Below are positions 1 through 13,260 of a stretch of 64,000 bases of DNA, in pieces (the first letter of the stretch is position 1; each line of letters starts with the position of its first letter). The notes under the pieces were generated by a model that was not told the DNA's origin, searched no databases, and saw nothing but the letters and a program-made list of their open reading frames with translations. The stretch comes from Uloborus plumipes (taxonomy: Eukaryota; Arthropoda; Arachnida; Araneae; Uloboridae). The stretch is from the NCBI GenBank assembly GCA_038373865.1, contig JAXGGA010000068.1, positions 1 to 64,000 on the forward strand, written 5' to 3'. A program made the position numbers and the translations under genes.

Positions 1-1240
1 GCCATAAGAAAAAAAAGGTAGAGATTTCATTTTTAGATAACTGGCACTTTTCAGAATGAAAGAAAACTTATTTATAAGCGTATAAAAAGTGAAACCTGCT
101 AAAAATTGAGATTTTTTAAAAAATATTGCACTTTTCGGGGGCGATTGAAAGAGGAATTTCAACATCTAATGGAATTAATGCAACATGAATATTAGTTAGA
201 CATTAGAGTAAAGACGTCATATTTTTTTTAAATTGAAACTGGCTGCTATGATTCAATCCCGGTGCGTATGCACGCTGTAAATGATTGTTAACCAGTATGT
301 TATGAATTCTTGTTATATGCTTTAGTATCTATTGCAATACAATATTAATTAATATATTTGCAAAAAGAAGGTAAAATCGGTGGGATTAATACAAAATGCG
401 TTTTAAAATTTAGTTTTTTACTTACATTTTCTAGTTAAATACTTCGAAAGTGCAGAAATATAGGATGCAATCAAAAAATGCTTTCACTCTAGTAATTGAA
501 TTTATTTTGGAGAAATTAGGCGTTGAAATGTAATATAATTTTTCCCAAAGATTTTCGAAAGGAACCGTTTCAAATGTTTAAAAAAATACTTCCCATTAAA
601 TTAGGACACATTTTATCTGTTTCATTTTCTAATAAGGTTAAATCAAATGAAAAGTTGTATCTTAATGTTTAGTTTCGATGGTTGTTTACACACTCCGACG
701 AAAACTTCAAAAACTCAGAAAAAAAGTACTCCAAATGAATGTTTTTTCTAGAATGAATCAACTGTTATTAAAGCAGGCAGAACCGCTCGCAACCTTCCTA
801 ATGCTTGACTAATTTAAAACAAAATTAAAAAAAAAAAGAACCTTTTAAATTTTTTCTAAGTATATATTTCGCTACTCCAGGACTCATTGCATTAGTTTCA
901 TTACCTTTTATATGTATTTCTTTTAAATACAAGTACTAAGATTAAATTCAAAATTTAAACAATCTCCGACCCTGATCACCAATTTCATATTGAAACGAAC
1001 GTCACTGGTCAGAAAGCATTTTAAATCCAAGTATATTTAATTGTATTTCGAAAAGACATGGTAAACACGGAAAAGGAAAGGTAATCCTTACTGGTAAAAT
1101 TTGCTAATCGCAAAAGCAGAATAAAAAGCGAAAATTGAAAATGCTTGCACTAAAATCAATTACAGTTATTTAAATTGTTTACGAATAGAAACTGGCAACA
1201 GGTAAACATTTTAAATCATTGAGTTTTTTTTTTCTTCTCA
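1..1240. other. AT-rich non-coding stretch, nothing recognised
   Basis: Low-complexity AT-rich DNA with short poly-A/T runs. No coding similarity, repeat boundary or RNA gene was recognised. Confidence 0.6.
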
Positions 1241-1254
1241 TTGGCCAACAATGA

Positions 1255-1660
1255 CAACGGTTCCGATCGCGTGAATAAAGGCTAAGCTGCATTTGCTAAA
1301 AAACGCTATAACTCGCGTTCTATAGAACATGGAAGATCCAATTACATCGTATCAGATGCAGAAAATTTTTCTCTTTCATTTGGTGCTATTTTTGCTATTA
1401 AGTTTTGAAATATGTTTTCACTGCTAAAATCCCGAAAAACCTTTCAAAGGTTTTTAATTAATGTCTTCGTTATTTAATATCATCCGAAGACGCAACCTAG
1501 CTAAGAACACTCTCGATCAACTCCCCTTTCGAACAAAGAAAAAAAAATCAAAATAGGTCCATCCGTTTAGGCTGCAGAGTGCCACAAACAGATACACAGT
1601 TGCACATACACGTCAAACGCATAACCCCCCTTCCTTTGTGGGTCGGGGGTTAAAAACAAT
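1255..1660 (+). repeat. Probable dispersed repeat remnant ending in gtcgggggttaaaaac
   Basis: A stretch of about 400 bases that differs in style from its AT-rich flanks. It contains ataggtccatccgtttaggc near 1552, acgtcaaacgcataacccc near 1610 and the tail gtcgggggttaaaaac near 1641-1656. This arrangement resembles the 3' portions of interspersed repeats I recall from several arthropod genomes. No coding relic was recognised and no target duplication was resolved, so the class is left open. Confidence 0.4.
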
Positions 1661-3058
1661 ATCAAATACGAAAGCATTTTTAATTTTGATTAATGCTCAA
1701 AATTAGTTTCAATTGTCATTCGTTTACATTTCGTTGTTAAACTTACTCCTAGGCCTCCACACAATTTGGGAGATTTCCATGACATAGTAATTAACAAAAA
1801 TGTATTTATTTATTAAGTGCAACTTATAACTGGATTATTTTCTTTTTACTGTGTAATTTGACGGTATTTTTTTTTTTTTTTTAACCTTAGAAGTGTATTT
1901 TCAACATGGCAGAAATTTTTTGACTCTTATAGAGTTCATTTATTACACAAAAACTAACTAGATTTAAAAATAGAAAAACCCCGTTTTTAGTGCGTTGAAA
2001 TGGAATTGCATCAATAAAATGACAACTCCCTTCATGTGTGTAGAGAAAGATGCATTAGAGGTCATTTCTTTCTCACAAAAAAATTTTCTCATTTAAAGTA
2101 ATTTCAGAGTTTTGCTCCCTCGCTTCTTTGATTTATAGAAATGATGTCATGCTTATGCATAATGTAAAAACTCTAACAGAAAAACAGGGAATATTTTTTT
2201 AGTCCATAAAAATAAAGATAAATAAAATATGCGACTTTTTTTTTCATGGTACGCAAAGTTGAATGAAATCACATCTTAAATGCTCAGTTCCAGAAATTTA
2301 GGGAAAATATTATTTTACGCAACTGTACTTCTATCTACTCATGAGTGGAGGCAGTTATTTGAAAATTCCATTGCAAATGACGCTAATTCTTATTTGTGGT
2401 TTAGGTTGTTATTTGGTATTTGGGGCAAAATTGCGAATGGAAGTAAAATAGTCTTTTAGAATGAATTCGACACATTATGATTTCTGACCCAATAGATGTT
2501 AAAAATAAATTTAAAAAAGAAGAAAAAGACTTATGTTAAAACTATTATACTTAGTTATTAAAGAAACTTACTTCTGTGTTTACTAAAATTTTAGCAATTT
2601 TACAATCAATTGAGACTTTAAAATATTCTGCAATAGTACATTTGTTTTTTCGCATTATGCATAGTTTAAAAATCAGTAATTTTACTGAGTCTCTGTAACC
2701 GTAAAAAATACAAATATGTGACAAGGACTCACCGTAGGATCAGTAATGCAGCATTGCTCAGAGAATTTACATATTTCCTCTTTCAATATTTCTTTAAACT
2801 ATCAAATGAAGGATTTAAACCAACCTTATTAAGAATGACTTCATATCCATGAGCTCACAATTTTCTGCATTGAAAGGGGCGTTCCTTTAACCCCAATACA
2901 TATCGAAACTCTAACTTACTTTTAAGATTGTCATTTATGTTAGAAGTAATTCATTTAAGTTAATAAAATTTAAATCTTCTATTAAATATAAACTTCTAAT
3001 TTTCCAAATTCCGAAGATTATACAATTTCCTCACATGATCGTTTGTAATTTTTACTGA

Positions 3059-3083
3059 TTTTTTTTTTTTTTTTTTTTTTTTT
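3059..3083. repeat. Poly-T run
   Basis: An uninterrupted run of 25 T. It could be the reverse-strand tail of a retrotransposed sequence, but no adjacent element was identified. Confidence 0.8.
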
Positions 3084-3628
3084 AAACGGCTGTTTTCTAA
3101 TGAAAAATTATCCAAAAGAAAAAATATCCAAAACGAACTAAAGTAGCAACTAAAGCTCTTAAGTAGTGTAAAATCATGATATATCCCTGCTTTAACGAAA
3201 ATTATTATGAGCTTGAGCGTTCCGATTATTATTCAAGTTGTTGTTTCCGAGTTTCCTAATATGTTTTTTGCACTCTGAAATGTTTTAGCTAAATATTTTA
3301 AAACCTATTAATTTCTGAATTCGGAAATAGGTGCAAGAACTGCAAAATATTCTCTAGATCAGTTTTGAATGTATTTCAGAATTCAAACTTTAATTTCAAT
3401 TGACCCAAGTTTACAATGAAAATTGCGTTGGCATATTTCTAAGTTGCAACCAGTATTTGGTTTTCACTAATGAGGGAAAAATAGCAAAAAAATTTCTATG
3501 AAACGTTATCATAAAAAGTTTATTATGTTTGGAATTTAAACTGATACACATCAAAACTTACGAAACAAAAGAAAATACTCTCCAACATAGTCTTTTTACC
3601 TTGCCACTGCTTTCGCTATTTTTTCTAT

Positions 3629-3690
3629 GCATATATATATATATACATAGATATATAGATAGATATGTGTATAGATAGGTAGGTGCATAT
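3629..3690. repeat. TA / GATA microsatellite
   Basis: Alternating AT for about 16 bases followed by degenerate GATA and TAGG units (catagatatatagatagata ... gataggtaggt). Confidence 0.8.
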
Positions 3691-6513
3691 TTAATATTTT
3701 TCATTCTGTTTGACATTAGAAATTAACTCCCAGACGACGGTTTTAGTTCGGCAAGTTCCATTTTCTTGTACTAAGGAAGAAATCCCTTGCAACTCAGAAC
3801 TTCATCATTGCAATATTTGAAGTAAATATGGACCTAATTAATGCTGAATTTGTTCATGTGTACAGCATTCGCGGCGGCAGTCATTTGCAATTAACTCTAT
3901 TATTTACGTTTAACGTCCGTAAAAGAGGACGTGAAAGATAGCCTCTTTGGGGTGAGGAGACATGACAAACTTCGTATTCGCACACATTTCTTGACAATTA
4001 TTACCAACAGTGGAGAAAACACTCAGTGCATTGGGCAATGCGTGATCTCTTCAAATACGGGCAATATACGATGATTATTAGCTCCGAAGTGCTTTTTTGT
4101 TTGACATTTGCTTCCATTAAGGAACAAAACACGCAACGCGAAGGTAACAGGATAATCGCTGGCATTTTTCTCTTTTGCTGTTTTTTTTACGATATTAATT
4201 TCTCCCGGAGTAAGAGTTTTTTATGACAGGAATTGCATCTATTGGTGCCTTTTTACGCTCTTTCATGCACTTTTTATTGTACCGCTTTTGTTGTTTTCGG
4301 GGATTTAATTTAGTGTTGCCTACATGGTTATTAGAGTTCTTTTTATATGTTCGCAAAAAACATATATATTAGACGGTACCGAAAAGAGGAACACGTCTTC
4401 TTTTTCTACCAAATACATCTGCTAAAACGAGATAATCAATTTACTTTTTTCCCTCATTTCTCTATTGCTGATTTTTTTCCCCCATTTAGAGGTTCATTAG
4501 TCGTTAGTAAGTTAGCAATCGTTTTCTCATAGATGCTTCCGTAGCGCTTTCATCTTTTTGCGATTTCAAAATTTCACTGATTTATTTTACGACTGATAAT
4601 CAAAAAATCTCATTTTGTGCTTTCAGTACTTGTCATGATTGTCGGCATTTTTTTGCTATAGAGTGTTATGATTTTTTGATTGATATAATGATATCATCAG
4701 GTACGTGCCAGGACGTCAGGTTCTAAAAGTACATTAAGTGCATTTTGCTCCTGCCTGTTGGTTTGAATTTAGCTGATAGCACATGAGTTTATGTTGTGAG
4801 CAAAATCATAATTTCTTGCTGCAATCTCCAAATAAATGCGCACCCGGATCAGTCAAAAAAAAAAAAAAAAAAACTTTCCAAAATTGTTTTAAAATTATTG
4901 CTCTTTTTTTTCAAAAAGTGATTGATTATGCAAAATTTCTAAAGACACATCCGTAAAACTACTACGACAAATTTGAAATAGTGTACCAATTCATAAACTT
5001 TTTATTAAAAATACTTTCGTTTATCGTTGCTTTTGACGAAATACCCTCTCTTTTACCATCTGTTGTTTCAAAAATTTAAACGCTTAGCTGTTCCATACAT
5101 AATTTCTAAGAAAAATTGCGTCGTAACGATGCATCAGGCATTTAGTTAATGTCTTAAACTTGACTTTTATGGGAATGATATTTTCTGTCATTGTCTCAAT
5201 TCAAGATAGAAGTGATAATTTCAAGTGTTAGTTTTTGTAGACGCAGGACTCATAATTTTTTAAAATTTTTAAAAATAACATGAATGACATAATAATAAGT
5301 AACATTTAAATAGATGATTCAGCTGTTTGAAAAAGGCTTGGTGGTTACCCTTTCGTTGGCATGCTTACAAAGGAACCTTGACCTGCCATGAAATCGAACC
5401 GTTATAAACGGTCAGAAATATTTTTGTTTTCACTCAATTAATTGAATCCTCCCTTTTGATAAGAAAGTATGACACGATTTTCATGTAATTGGTGTCATCA
5501 CAAACCCTGTAATTGATTTTGAGTGGTTAGATCGTATCGTCATTGTTCCGGGCAGTCAGAAAGTCATAAAGCTATAATCTTTCTTTTTTTTTCAATCAAA
5601 TCTTTTAACATGATTGAAATGACTATGGATGGTTTGATCATGTACCGTAGGGAGAATAATACAACTAGGTAGTGACAATTTAGCTGTTTCGATGAAAACT
5701 CAACAAACTAACGTTTTTTAACGATTTTTGGAAAATGTAAAGATTTGCTTAAATGTTATCGTTCTACCATTTCTAACTTTTGCATAGTAAGATGTATCCA
5801 TGATTTCTTTTGAATAATTTCCCCTTTCGTTTGGAAATTTGTAGTTGCATATGATATTCTTCCCTCGGTATCATCATTGCATCATTTGGCATAAATAGTT
5901 TTAATACATTTTTTGATTCAAATATTTAATTGTTTTTTTTTTTTTTTTTGATAAGAGTATCGAAACATTTACTCCCTTTTCCTCTGATAGCTCCATTCTT
6001 TCTACAGCACTCAGGCTTCGGCTTTTAGAGTAAAAACCGACTTTAATCTAATCATAAGATTTAGTAATTTTTTTAATAATTAATGGTACATTTGTACTAT
6101 AGAGTGAACGCCGATTTATTGAATCAGGTAAATGAAATAAGCCGCTTTAATCAAAAGAACCGATAAAAACAGAACAATATCCACATTTATTGAATCAAAT
6201 GTTTAGAACAATCATGTTCAGAACAAACGTGATTCATATAAGTGGTGGACACTACTTTGAAAAAAAAAAAAACACTTAAATTTTCAGAACTAGTTTTATC
6301 ACAAATTTTATATCAGCTTCAAAATTCTAAATGCGGACAAGAGCATCACATTCTCATTATCTTAAACCATCTTAGTAAAGAATCGTAAACTTAAAGTCTA
6401 CTCAATTTTTAGACATAAATCTGCATTAAATAATTGTTACAACCTATTCTTAAGGTTTAATGATTAGTTGAGGTGGTGTTTTTTTTCCATTGTGATGCAC
6501 TAATGTTTTAGAT

Positions 6514-8298
6514 CAGTGGTGGCCAACCCGCGGCATGCGTGCCACAATGTGGCACGGCAGAGCAGTAGCAGTGGCACGCGAAGACTTTTTGAAAAAATTC
6601 CGAAATTGAGGGGAAAATGTCGATCTCAAAATTATTAATAAAAACTAAAACCCTTGAACTGATAAATATAATGATATTATAACGATTAAGTGTTAGGAGG
6701 CTGGCTTACAGATTGTCTTAACTGCAATATTGCAAAGTACTTAGCGTTAGCTTCGGACATCCAACGAAAGTTGTGACGCTACAGACAATGCTTTATAAAG
6801 CATATTTGTGCTTGACACGAATAAAAATTTCGATGGATTCTTGATATGCAATAGTTTCAGCTACGGGAGATGATTTTTTTTTAAAGTTAACTCTGCAAGT
6901 AAAATTAAGAAACCAGATTATACGAAATTCGGTATAGTTGCACAAATGAAGATTCTTAAATTGTTTTTGTTACATTACTTGAAAATAATTTAGGAAAAAA
7001 ACTTCAAAAGTATCATCGAATTATTTATCACAATTTCCTCGCCAAAGAATGAGACTTGTTCTCTGCTGGTGACCCTGTAGAGTTCACTGTATTAACAAAC
7101 TACGAATTAGAGCTCTGAATGTTTTGTGAACTCATCTCAGGAGAAAGAGGAGAGCATGGCAAGTTACTCCATCATTGAAATGTGCAATAGCTGTCCAAAA
7201 GAAAAATTGTCATAAGATTTTAGAATTTCAGGGAGTATGATTTTTAAAATGTCTGGAGGGAAAGCAATGAGGACTTGCTACTTAGGAATGAAGAATAACA
7301 AATGAATTTAGCTATGTCACCGCTTATTATCCGGCGTTTAAGAAATTTAAATTTAAGATAGCTCAAAAAAATGTTTCCTAAACTAGTACAGGCAATCTAC
7401 ATTCTTTTATAATTTTTCAGTTTCTTTCTTTCTACTTTGGATAAAAAGGAATAAAACATTAAATTTAATACTGATAGTATCAACCGAAATTTAATAATTT
7501 TCCAACTATATATGGAGAAAATTTTACACCTATTTTAAGTATACATTCAGTGTTAGTATCGATTATTTTCAGGATTAATTAAAAAAAAAAAAAAATATTT
7601 TCAAATTATTTGTTTATTTCTCTGCAAGACACTACTTGTTACCCTTCTGAAATCCAAATCAGAATTACTGACCTTTTGCATTGGTAATCAAATGTAAGAG
7701 CTTACTTTATCTACGTTATATAGAACTTTGGAAATTTGTACCAATTTTTTTTTTTTTTACACTTACACACTTTAGCCGTCTGATGCTGTTGTAGATTTGG
7801 TTCAAAATACGCTTCTAAGCAAATATTTTTTGTTATGAATGTAGAAAAATCTGAATACTGTTAAATATTAATTGATAGCACTTAAAACACTTAAACTTCT
7901 TAAGATTCTCAAGAACTGATCCTGAAATTAAAGACTTGGTAAAAACGATGCAGACTCATAAACCACATTAATTAGACTGTTTAACTTTTAGAATAGAATG
8001 TTTGAGGTTATTTGTTTATTTTTTATGTATATAAGCCAACTGACAAAACTTATAAAAGTGTTTATTAACAATAACTCTTAAGTTCGGACTTGTTTTATCT
8101 TTACTATCCATTTGATTTCAATTGCTAAGATTTACGAGAAAAAATGTTTCATTTGAGTAAGAATTACATAGTCAACCAACCTAAAATCTATTTTTAACTT
8201 TTAAAAAAATTTCAGTTTGTTGGAAAAATACAATGTGGTACGTTGAGCTTTTTCTCTCCAGAAAGTGGCACTCTCCCTAAAAAGGATGGCTACCCCTG
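6514..8298. mobile_element. hAT-family DNA transposon, coding sequence lost
   Basis: The ends are CAGTGGTGGCCAACCC at 6514 and, read inward on the other strand, CAGGGGTAGCCATCC from 8298. These imperfect terminal inverted repeats have the CAGNGGTNGCCANCC form of hAT elements. The element is bracketed by an exact 8-bp direct repeat, TTTTAGAT, at 6506-6513 and 8299-8306, the target-site length expected for hAT. Both ends carry sub-terminal GTGGCAC-type motifs. At 1785 bp it is shorter than an autonomous hAT of 2.5-4 kb, and I find no readable transposase or BED/dimerisation domain, so it is a non-autonomous or strongly decayed copy. Confidence 0.88.
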
Positions 8299-8306
8299 TT
8301 TTAGAT

Positions 8307-9059
8307 TATATTGCCCGACCTCAGGCCAAGAGGAAAACATTCTACTTCATCCGTACTTGTGGTCATAAGTTATCGCTCTAAAAGACTGAGAACTGATTGA
8401 GAAGAATTGTTAATAAGAATTAATTGTTGAATTGTTCAATGGAAAATGGTGTAGTGGCTGTAGATATTACTTGAGAGACTCAAATCCGATGAAAACCAAA
8501 TGGAGTTGAAACAATTGTTCTTTCTAGAAGCAAGTAAGAATTAGACCAAAACGGAAGTGAAGCTTTCATAAGAGCAGTAATCCGACATTGACTTCTAGCG
8601 ATGGGTGTCAGGTTCATAAATCTCAACAATTTAAGGTAGGGAAATCTCGAGGAACTCTAGACTCATGGTAATTGTAAGAGACTGACCACAAGATTTTTAG
8701 ACCCGTGGGATTACAATCATGTACTTCGCACACATTTAGTGGGTATTTCAATGACGATGAAGTACTTGAAGTTTAATCCTGTTGAGGCGTGTTATAATGC
8801 TTTATGTTTGATAAAGGGTTCATGACTACATTCGTTGTAGTCAAACGATGCATTGCCATAATAATAAAAATATATCGTCGCCTTAAAGCAGCAGTAAGAT
8901 TTTCCTGGGATTAGATGTCTTACCGTTATTCTGAAGGGACAATGTATGGGCCATTTGAGGGAGTCGTTAGTTCAGAGAGAATTTCGGGAAGTTAGATATA
9001 AGGCAGATATTTTCAATATAGTGATAACACACATCTAAGATTTCTGCAAGTCCGGAAAC
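8307..9059. other. Non-coding stretch with a small perfect hairpin
   Basis: No gene was recognised. A perfect 8-bp stem (tgactaca / tgtagtca) with a 5-base loop sits at 8823-8843. GC content rises gently toward the island that starts near 9060. Confidence 0.5.
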
Positions 9060-9560
9060 ACTGCACATTTGTGTAGTTTACGATTGCGCAGGATGTCTTG
9101 CGCTTCCTCCTCGATTGCGACCGTGAATTCTGTTGCACAAAATATGCGAAGATTTAAGATTCTTTCCGCGATTGAAGGAAACAATCCCGCTTCCTTCCAA
9201 TGCTTCCTCTCCCTTATGCTGGCTGCAGATGGAAAGCGACCGCGGACCCGGCTTTTTCGGGCGCATATTGTTGCGTGGGTCAGGATGCTTCCGTTTCCTG
9301 TTTGTTGTGTACCGGGAGGACTCCTTCAAGGTCACACAGCATCTCGGGGCCCTTCCCTGCTCTCTCTGGATGCTGCTTCCCTTTCTTCGGAGGAGTTTTC
9401 GTTTGTGCGTCCAGGTGCGTCGATGCAAATAAAGGGAGAAGTAAACAACGTCTCACTTTCGGCGCTTTCCAGAATTGCTTGTTTAGTTTTCGAGGGTTCA
9501 TTTCCCCGGTCTCTCATGCAAATGCACGAAGTGCTGGGGGAAGTGGATTAAACTTTGCAG
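9060..9560. other. GC-elevated island 1, possible conserved regulatory element
   Basis: About 500 bases with much higher GC than the flanks. Open frames up to 160 codons occur on both strands, but none resembles a known protein, and equally long frames on opposite strands are expected from composition. Two perfect octamers ATGCAAAT (9423-9430 and 9516-9523) occur here; this is the POU-factor consensus. An enhancer or untranslated exon is an inference; coding status is unsupported. Confidence 0.4.
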
Positions 9561-12500
9561 ATGTTGTGGTGGGAAATGTTTTCTAATCATCCTGTCGAAA
9601 AATTGACGGCTGTAATGCTAAATATTTCTTTTGACATTGTTTTCTCAGCTTTTGCTTTCTATCGTCAAGGGGGTTAAAATGTCTTTGAATTGGAAGCATC
9701 TATGTAGGGATTTGTGTTTCCTTTTTTCAGGGTTCTTAAATATGTATGTGACATGCAACAGACCACTTTTAAAGTAAAAATGTAATGGCGCTAAGAGAAA
9801 GACTGATTTCACGCATTCTCTTCTCCCTTCCCCAATATGTAAACATATAAAGGTAGAGGAAACAAGTTATACAGATGAAGAACTAGAATAAGTTTCTCAG
9901 ATATTAAGTAACAAGTCTATTTTTAAAAAATAATAATAAAGTTGGACTGATTTTATCCTTTTCTTTCAGATGGGCAGCTTCCCAACTTTAACCATATGAC
10001 ATTGACCATAAATTCGTTTTTTCTTTCTTTTTTTTTTAATTTTTTTTCGTTGGCACAATACTACTACTAATGATAGTAATAAACTTTTAAACTTAATTAC
10101 TTATGAATATTTTTATTCTCCTTCTTTTTCTTGCTTTTTAATCACTTCCAAAAACAAGTAATAATAGTGTCAATGCTAGAAATTTAAGTGAAAATAAAAG
10201 GAGGCCTGTATATAAGCTAGAACGAGTCATACCCCTACTAACCCATTTTTGTGATCAATTTTTGTCTGTATTATTTGTCTGTATTTTATCAATGTATGTA
10301 CAGTGTAGATACAACTTTCATTAAAGTGGATTCAGTAGTTCAGGAGATAATTGACCAAATCTGAAAATTTCCTTAATATGTTCACTATTGTAAAAAAACG
10401 TCAAAAATAAACAACTAATTGAATATTTCAAAGTAAAGAATTTAAAAGTAGGGTTTTGCGATGGGAAGAAGTGTGTCTGCCGGTATATCTGCACCCCTCC
10501 CCTCCCACTTTCAAGAACTTTTGAGGAAATAGACATATCAGAATGAACAATTTTTCGTCCTAATGTTCTCTGCTAATACATTACAATATCACGTTTTTTA
10601 AAGCGGACAAGTTTTTTTTCAATTTTAAATAGTTTAAAATCTTAACTTTTACGCATATGAAGGAGAAAGAAAGAAAATTAAAACAAATTTAAGGCATGCA
10701 TAAAATCTGACCTGAAGAGTGAATTGCTTTGGACAAACTGTGTTGAAAAGAGTTCGACGGTAAATTTATACAGAAATGAATTTTTTTATTAGATCTTTTT
10801 AAAAGTTTTTTCTTTTTAAGCGTTGATACCGATGAGAGAAATTCAATCTTTTATTTTTGAATAACCAACAATGAAAAAAAAAGCTTTAGCCATGAAAAAA
10901 GGAAATAGAAAAAAAGTAAACAGAAAACCAAACAAAGTTTCTCGTATTCTTTGCATTAATGGAAGTTAGAGATTCATTGACTGAATCAAGGATAAGTAAG
11001 TGAATTAAAGAGCAAGAAAGATGCAAACGATTTTTTTTTGCTATAAGTGATTTAATATACTTGAAAAGTCTTACTGTAAAACATTCACTGTTATTTTTGC
11101 TATTAACTTAAAAAAATTACTAGCATTCACATTTGCTTCTGGCAACAACTAAAAATTAAAAGCAAAAATTCGTTGGAATACTATTTTTTGATTTTTAATA
11201 TTTCATGTCCTATTTTTTTTGTTTGGCGACGTTAAAAAACCAAAATAATTTTCTGTAAAAAAGAATTTTATTTGCAATATTATATGATATGAATGCTGCT
11301 CTTACTTTATTTGATAAAATATTTATTTACTTGTTATTTACTCAAGGTGGAAATTTAAAGGGCTTTTTTATTGCAAACATTTGTTCTTCCTCTTTTTATC
11401 CTTTTATATAGCGAAGTTAAAACTGTTAGAACACAAAATACTATAAAAACATTAGTCGCTGGAATTTACTGAGACATGATGCTTAACAATTTGAGAGAAT
11501 GCCTTTGCTATGTTTTCTATGTTGATGTAATTGCTGGCTTTTAGTGTAATTCTTATTTCATTTTTAAAAATAAATTTTGACTCTTAAAAAGGGAATTTGA
11601 AGAGCCTTGGACTCTTAAGCAATATGCATAGAGGGATAAACCTAATATTTTTTGTGCATGGTATTGCTTTTACAAATTCTGTGTAATTTCATTGAAACTA
11701 TTCTGCACATTTAGCAAAACTTTAAAAATTGTATCTGCATTATTTCGTTTGATTTTTTCAATATTTTTTTTTCAATTGATTCAATTAAAAAAAATACCTA
11801 AATCCTTTATTTTTTTCTTTTTCTCTATTTTTTTGCGTAAATTGCTTAACGTTGAATGTATGTTTTTTACACTTAATTGCTCATTTGAAATGTGTTGCTG
11901 TCAAGTTATCCCAATGAACACAAATTGTTTATGTTTGATTGTTATTCTTATTCTGCAGTTTGTTTTCTCAATTTAACGTTTTAAATCTTTTTTTGTTTAC
12001 AGGTAAGTCGTCATCCGTTTGTTTCACTAAACTATTCATCTGCGTGACGTGACACCCTGTCTGTTTGTACAATATGCTCCACGATGTAAATATGCAACTG
12101 AGTGTCGTAAGTAACTGCTTTATTTCATAAAATTACATTTCTACTATTTTTAATTTTCATATGTGGATTAGTACAAACCCTTTATTTACTGAATTTTAAA
12201 ATTGTTTCTACTCATCTTGTCGAATCGTTTTAGTTAACAAACGGAATTCAGTGTGTACGATCATCTGTTCGTCCAAGTAAATGGACGGCATGGAAGTGAA
12301 CTTCCTAGTCCTGTCATTATGAAAAGTGCTAAAAAATTAAAGAAAAAAAATGTCCTTTACTTTTCAGAGATTAATCACTTTGCAACAGTAGGCTTCAAAA
12401 TACCATTAGTAAAAAAAGAGGAAGGCAATATGTATAAAAAATAATGATCACTAGTAGGGGTGTGTAAGTAGGCCCTCGCAATTAATCCTTCTGTAAAACT

Positions 12501-12590
12501 AGAGTTTCATTTGACTAATTTAGAATTTTTCCCCTCCGCAAAAATCTGACAACTTGAACTTATTTACTAATTACCATTTCATTCAGTAGC
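9561..12590. other. AT-rich non-coding stretch, nothing recognised
   Basis: About 3 kb of AT-rich DNA with many T- and A-runs. Short open frames (for example 11692-11976) are rich in Phe, Leu, Ile and Lys, as AT-rich noise gives. No transposon ends or RNA genes were resolved. Confidence 0.55.
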
Positions 12591-12814
12591 AATTGAAGGG
12601 GCTAGTGGATAAAAGGGATATGTGACAATTTAAATTTCTGCTGTGTTTTTCATTTGTCAATTAATAGAATCCCCCAATGTGTCAAAAGAATAAAACCCCG
12701 TTTTACCCGTTGAAAAAAATCCATTAAAAAAAAAAAAAACATAATTTTTTAAAGCTTTTTCTAGAAACTTAAAAAATGGTCGCACATCACTTTTATCCAC
12801 TTGCCCCTTCAATT
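12591..12814. mobile_element. MITE with ATTGAAGGGGC-type inverted ends, copy 1
   Basis: A 224-base unit that begins aattgaaggggctagtggat and ends with the inverse, atccacttgccccttcaatt. The inverted repeat extends over about 35 bases into ATAAAAG...ATGTG. The interior includes accccgttttacccgttga. A second copy lies inverted at 26517-26731. There is no coding capacity. Superfamily is not assigned because the exact ends and target duplication cannot be separated from the palindromic AATT. Confidence 0.78.
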
Positions 12815-13069
12815 ACCTTATTGACAACTTTAACCTGGAGCTAGCGTAATTTTATTATTTATACGCTCCCTTCAGCAATGTTGCCAACCTTGCTGGGAAG
12901 ATTCTCTCGCCTTGATGAATATTTTCCATCTTGAGGATGTTTACGTTTTGGAGCCTAATTTCTTCTCTGCTCGTTGAACTCTCGTGAATGAAGTGAACAG
13001 AAAATGCTAATGTTCTCCGTTGTATTGCGTAATAACTTTATTTATTTATGAATGAATATATCTGAAGCG

Positions 13070-13260
13070 TAGCATCCCAATCCTTTCGGGTAGTTACTCG
13101 ACGCGTCCATGCGTCAACGCCGCGTCCCAGCCCACTGAAACAAGCATTGGATTTCATACAAAACCCATGTAAATATCATCAGCTGTGGTCGAGCCACCGA
13201 AATTGAGATAAATAATAGTTTTAAAATGCATTGTGGGAAAGACACAGGAATTTTCACAAG
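13070..13260. promoter_or_regulatory. GC-elevated island 2 with ZNF143/Staf-like motif
   Basis: A short GC-rich block (gacgcgtccatgcgtcaacg, gccgcgtcccagcccactg) in AT-rich surroundings. Within it, gcattgtgggaa at 13228-13239 is the reverse complement of TTCCCACAATGC, matching the ZNF143/Staf core TTCCCANNATGC that is often promoter-linked. A promoter or insulator is an inference from one motif and composition. Confidence 0.3.

Larger units (their letters stand above)
1661..6505. other. Gene-free AT-rich stretch with homopolymers
   Basis: About 4.8 kb without supported genes. It holds a T25 run at 3059-3083, a TA/GATA-type microsatellite at 3629-3690 and A- or T-runs near 1867, 4855 and 5932. 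Short open frames near 4026-4532 have AT-driven composition and match no family I know. Confidence 0.6.

Noticed and set aside
9069..9551. 160-codon plus-strand open frame in GC island 1
   Set aside because: No known domain; frames of similar length overlap on the other strand; explained by higher GC reducing stops.
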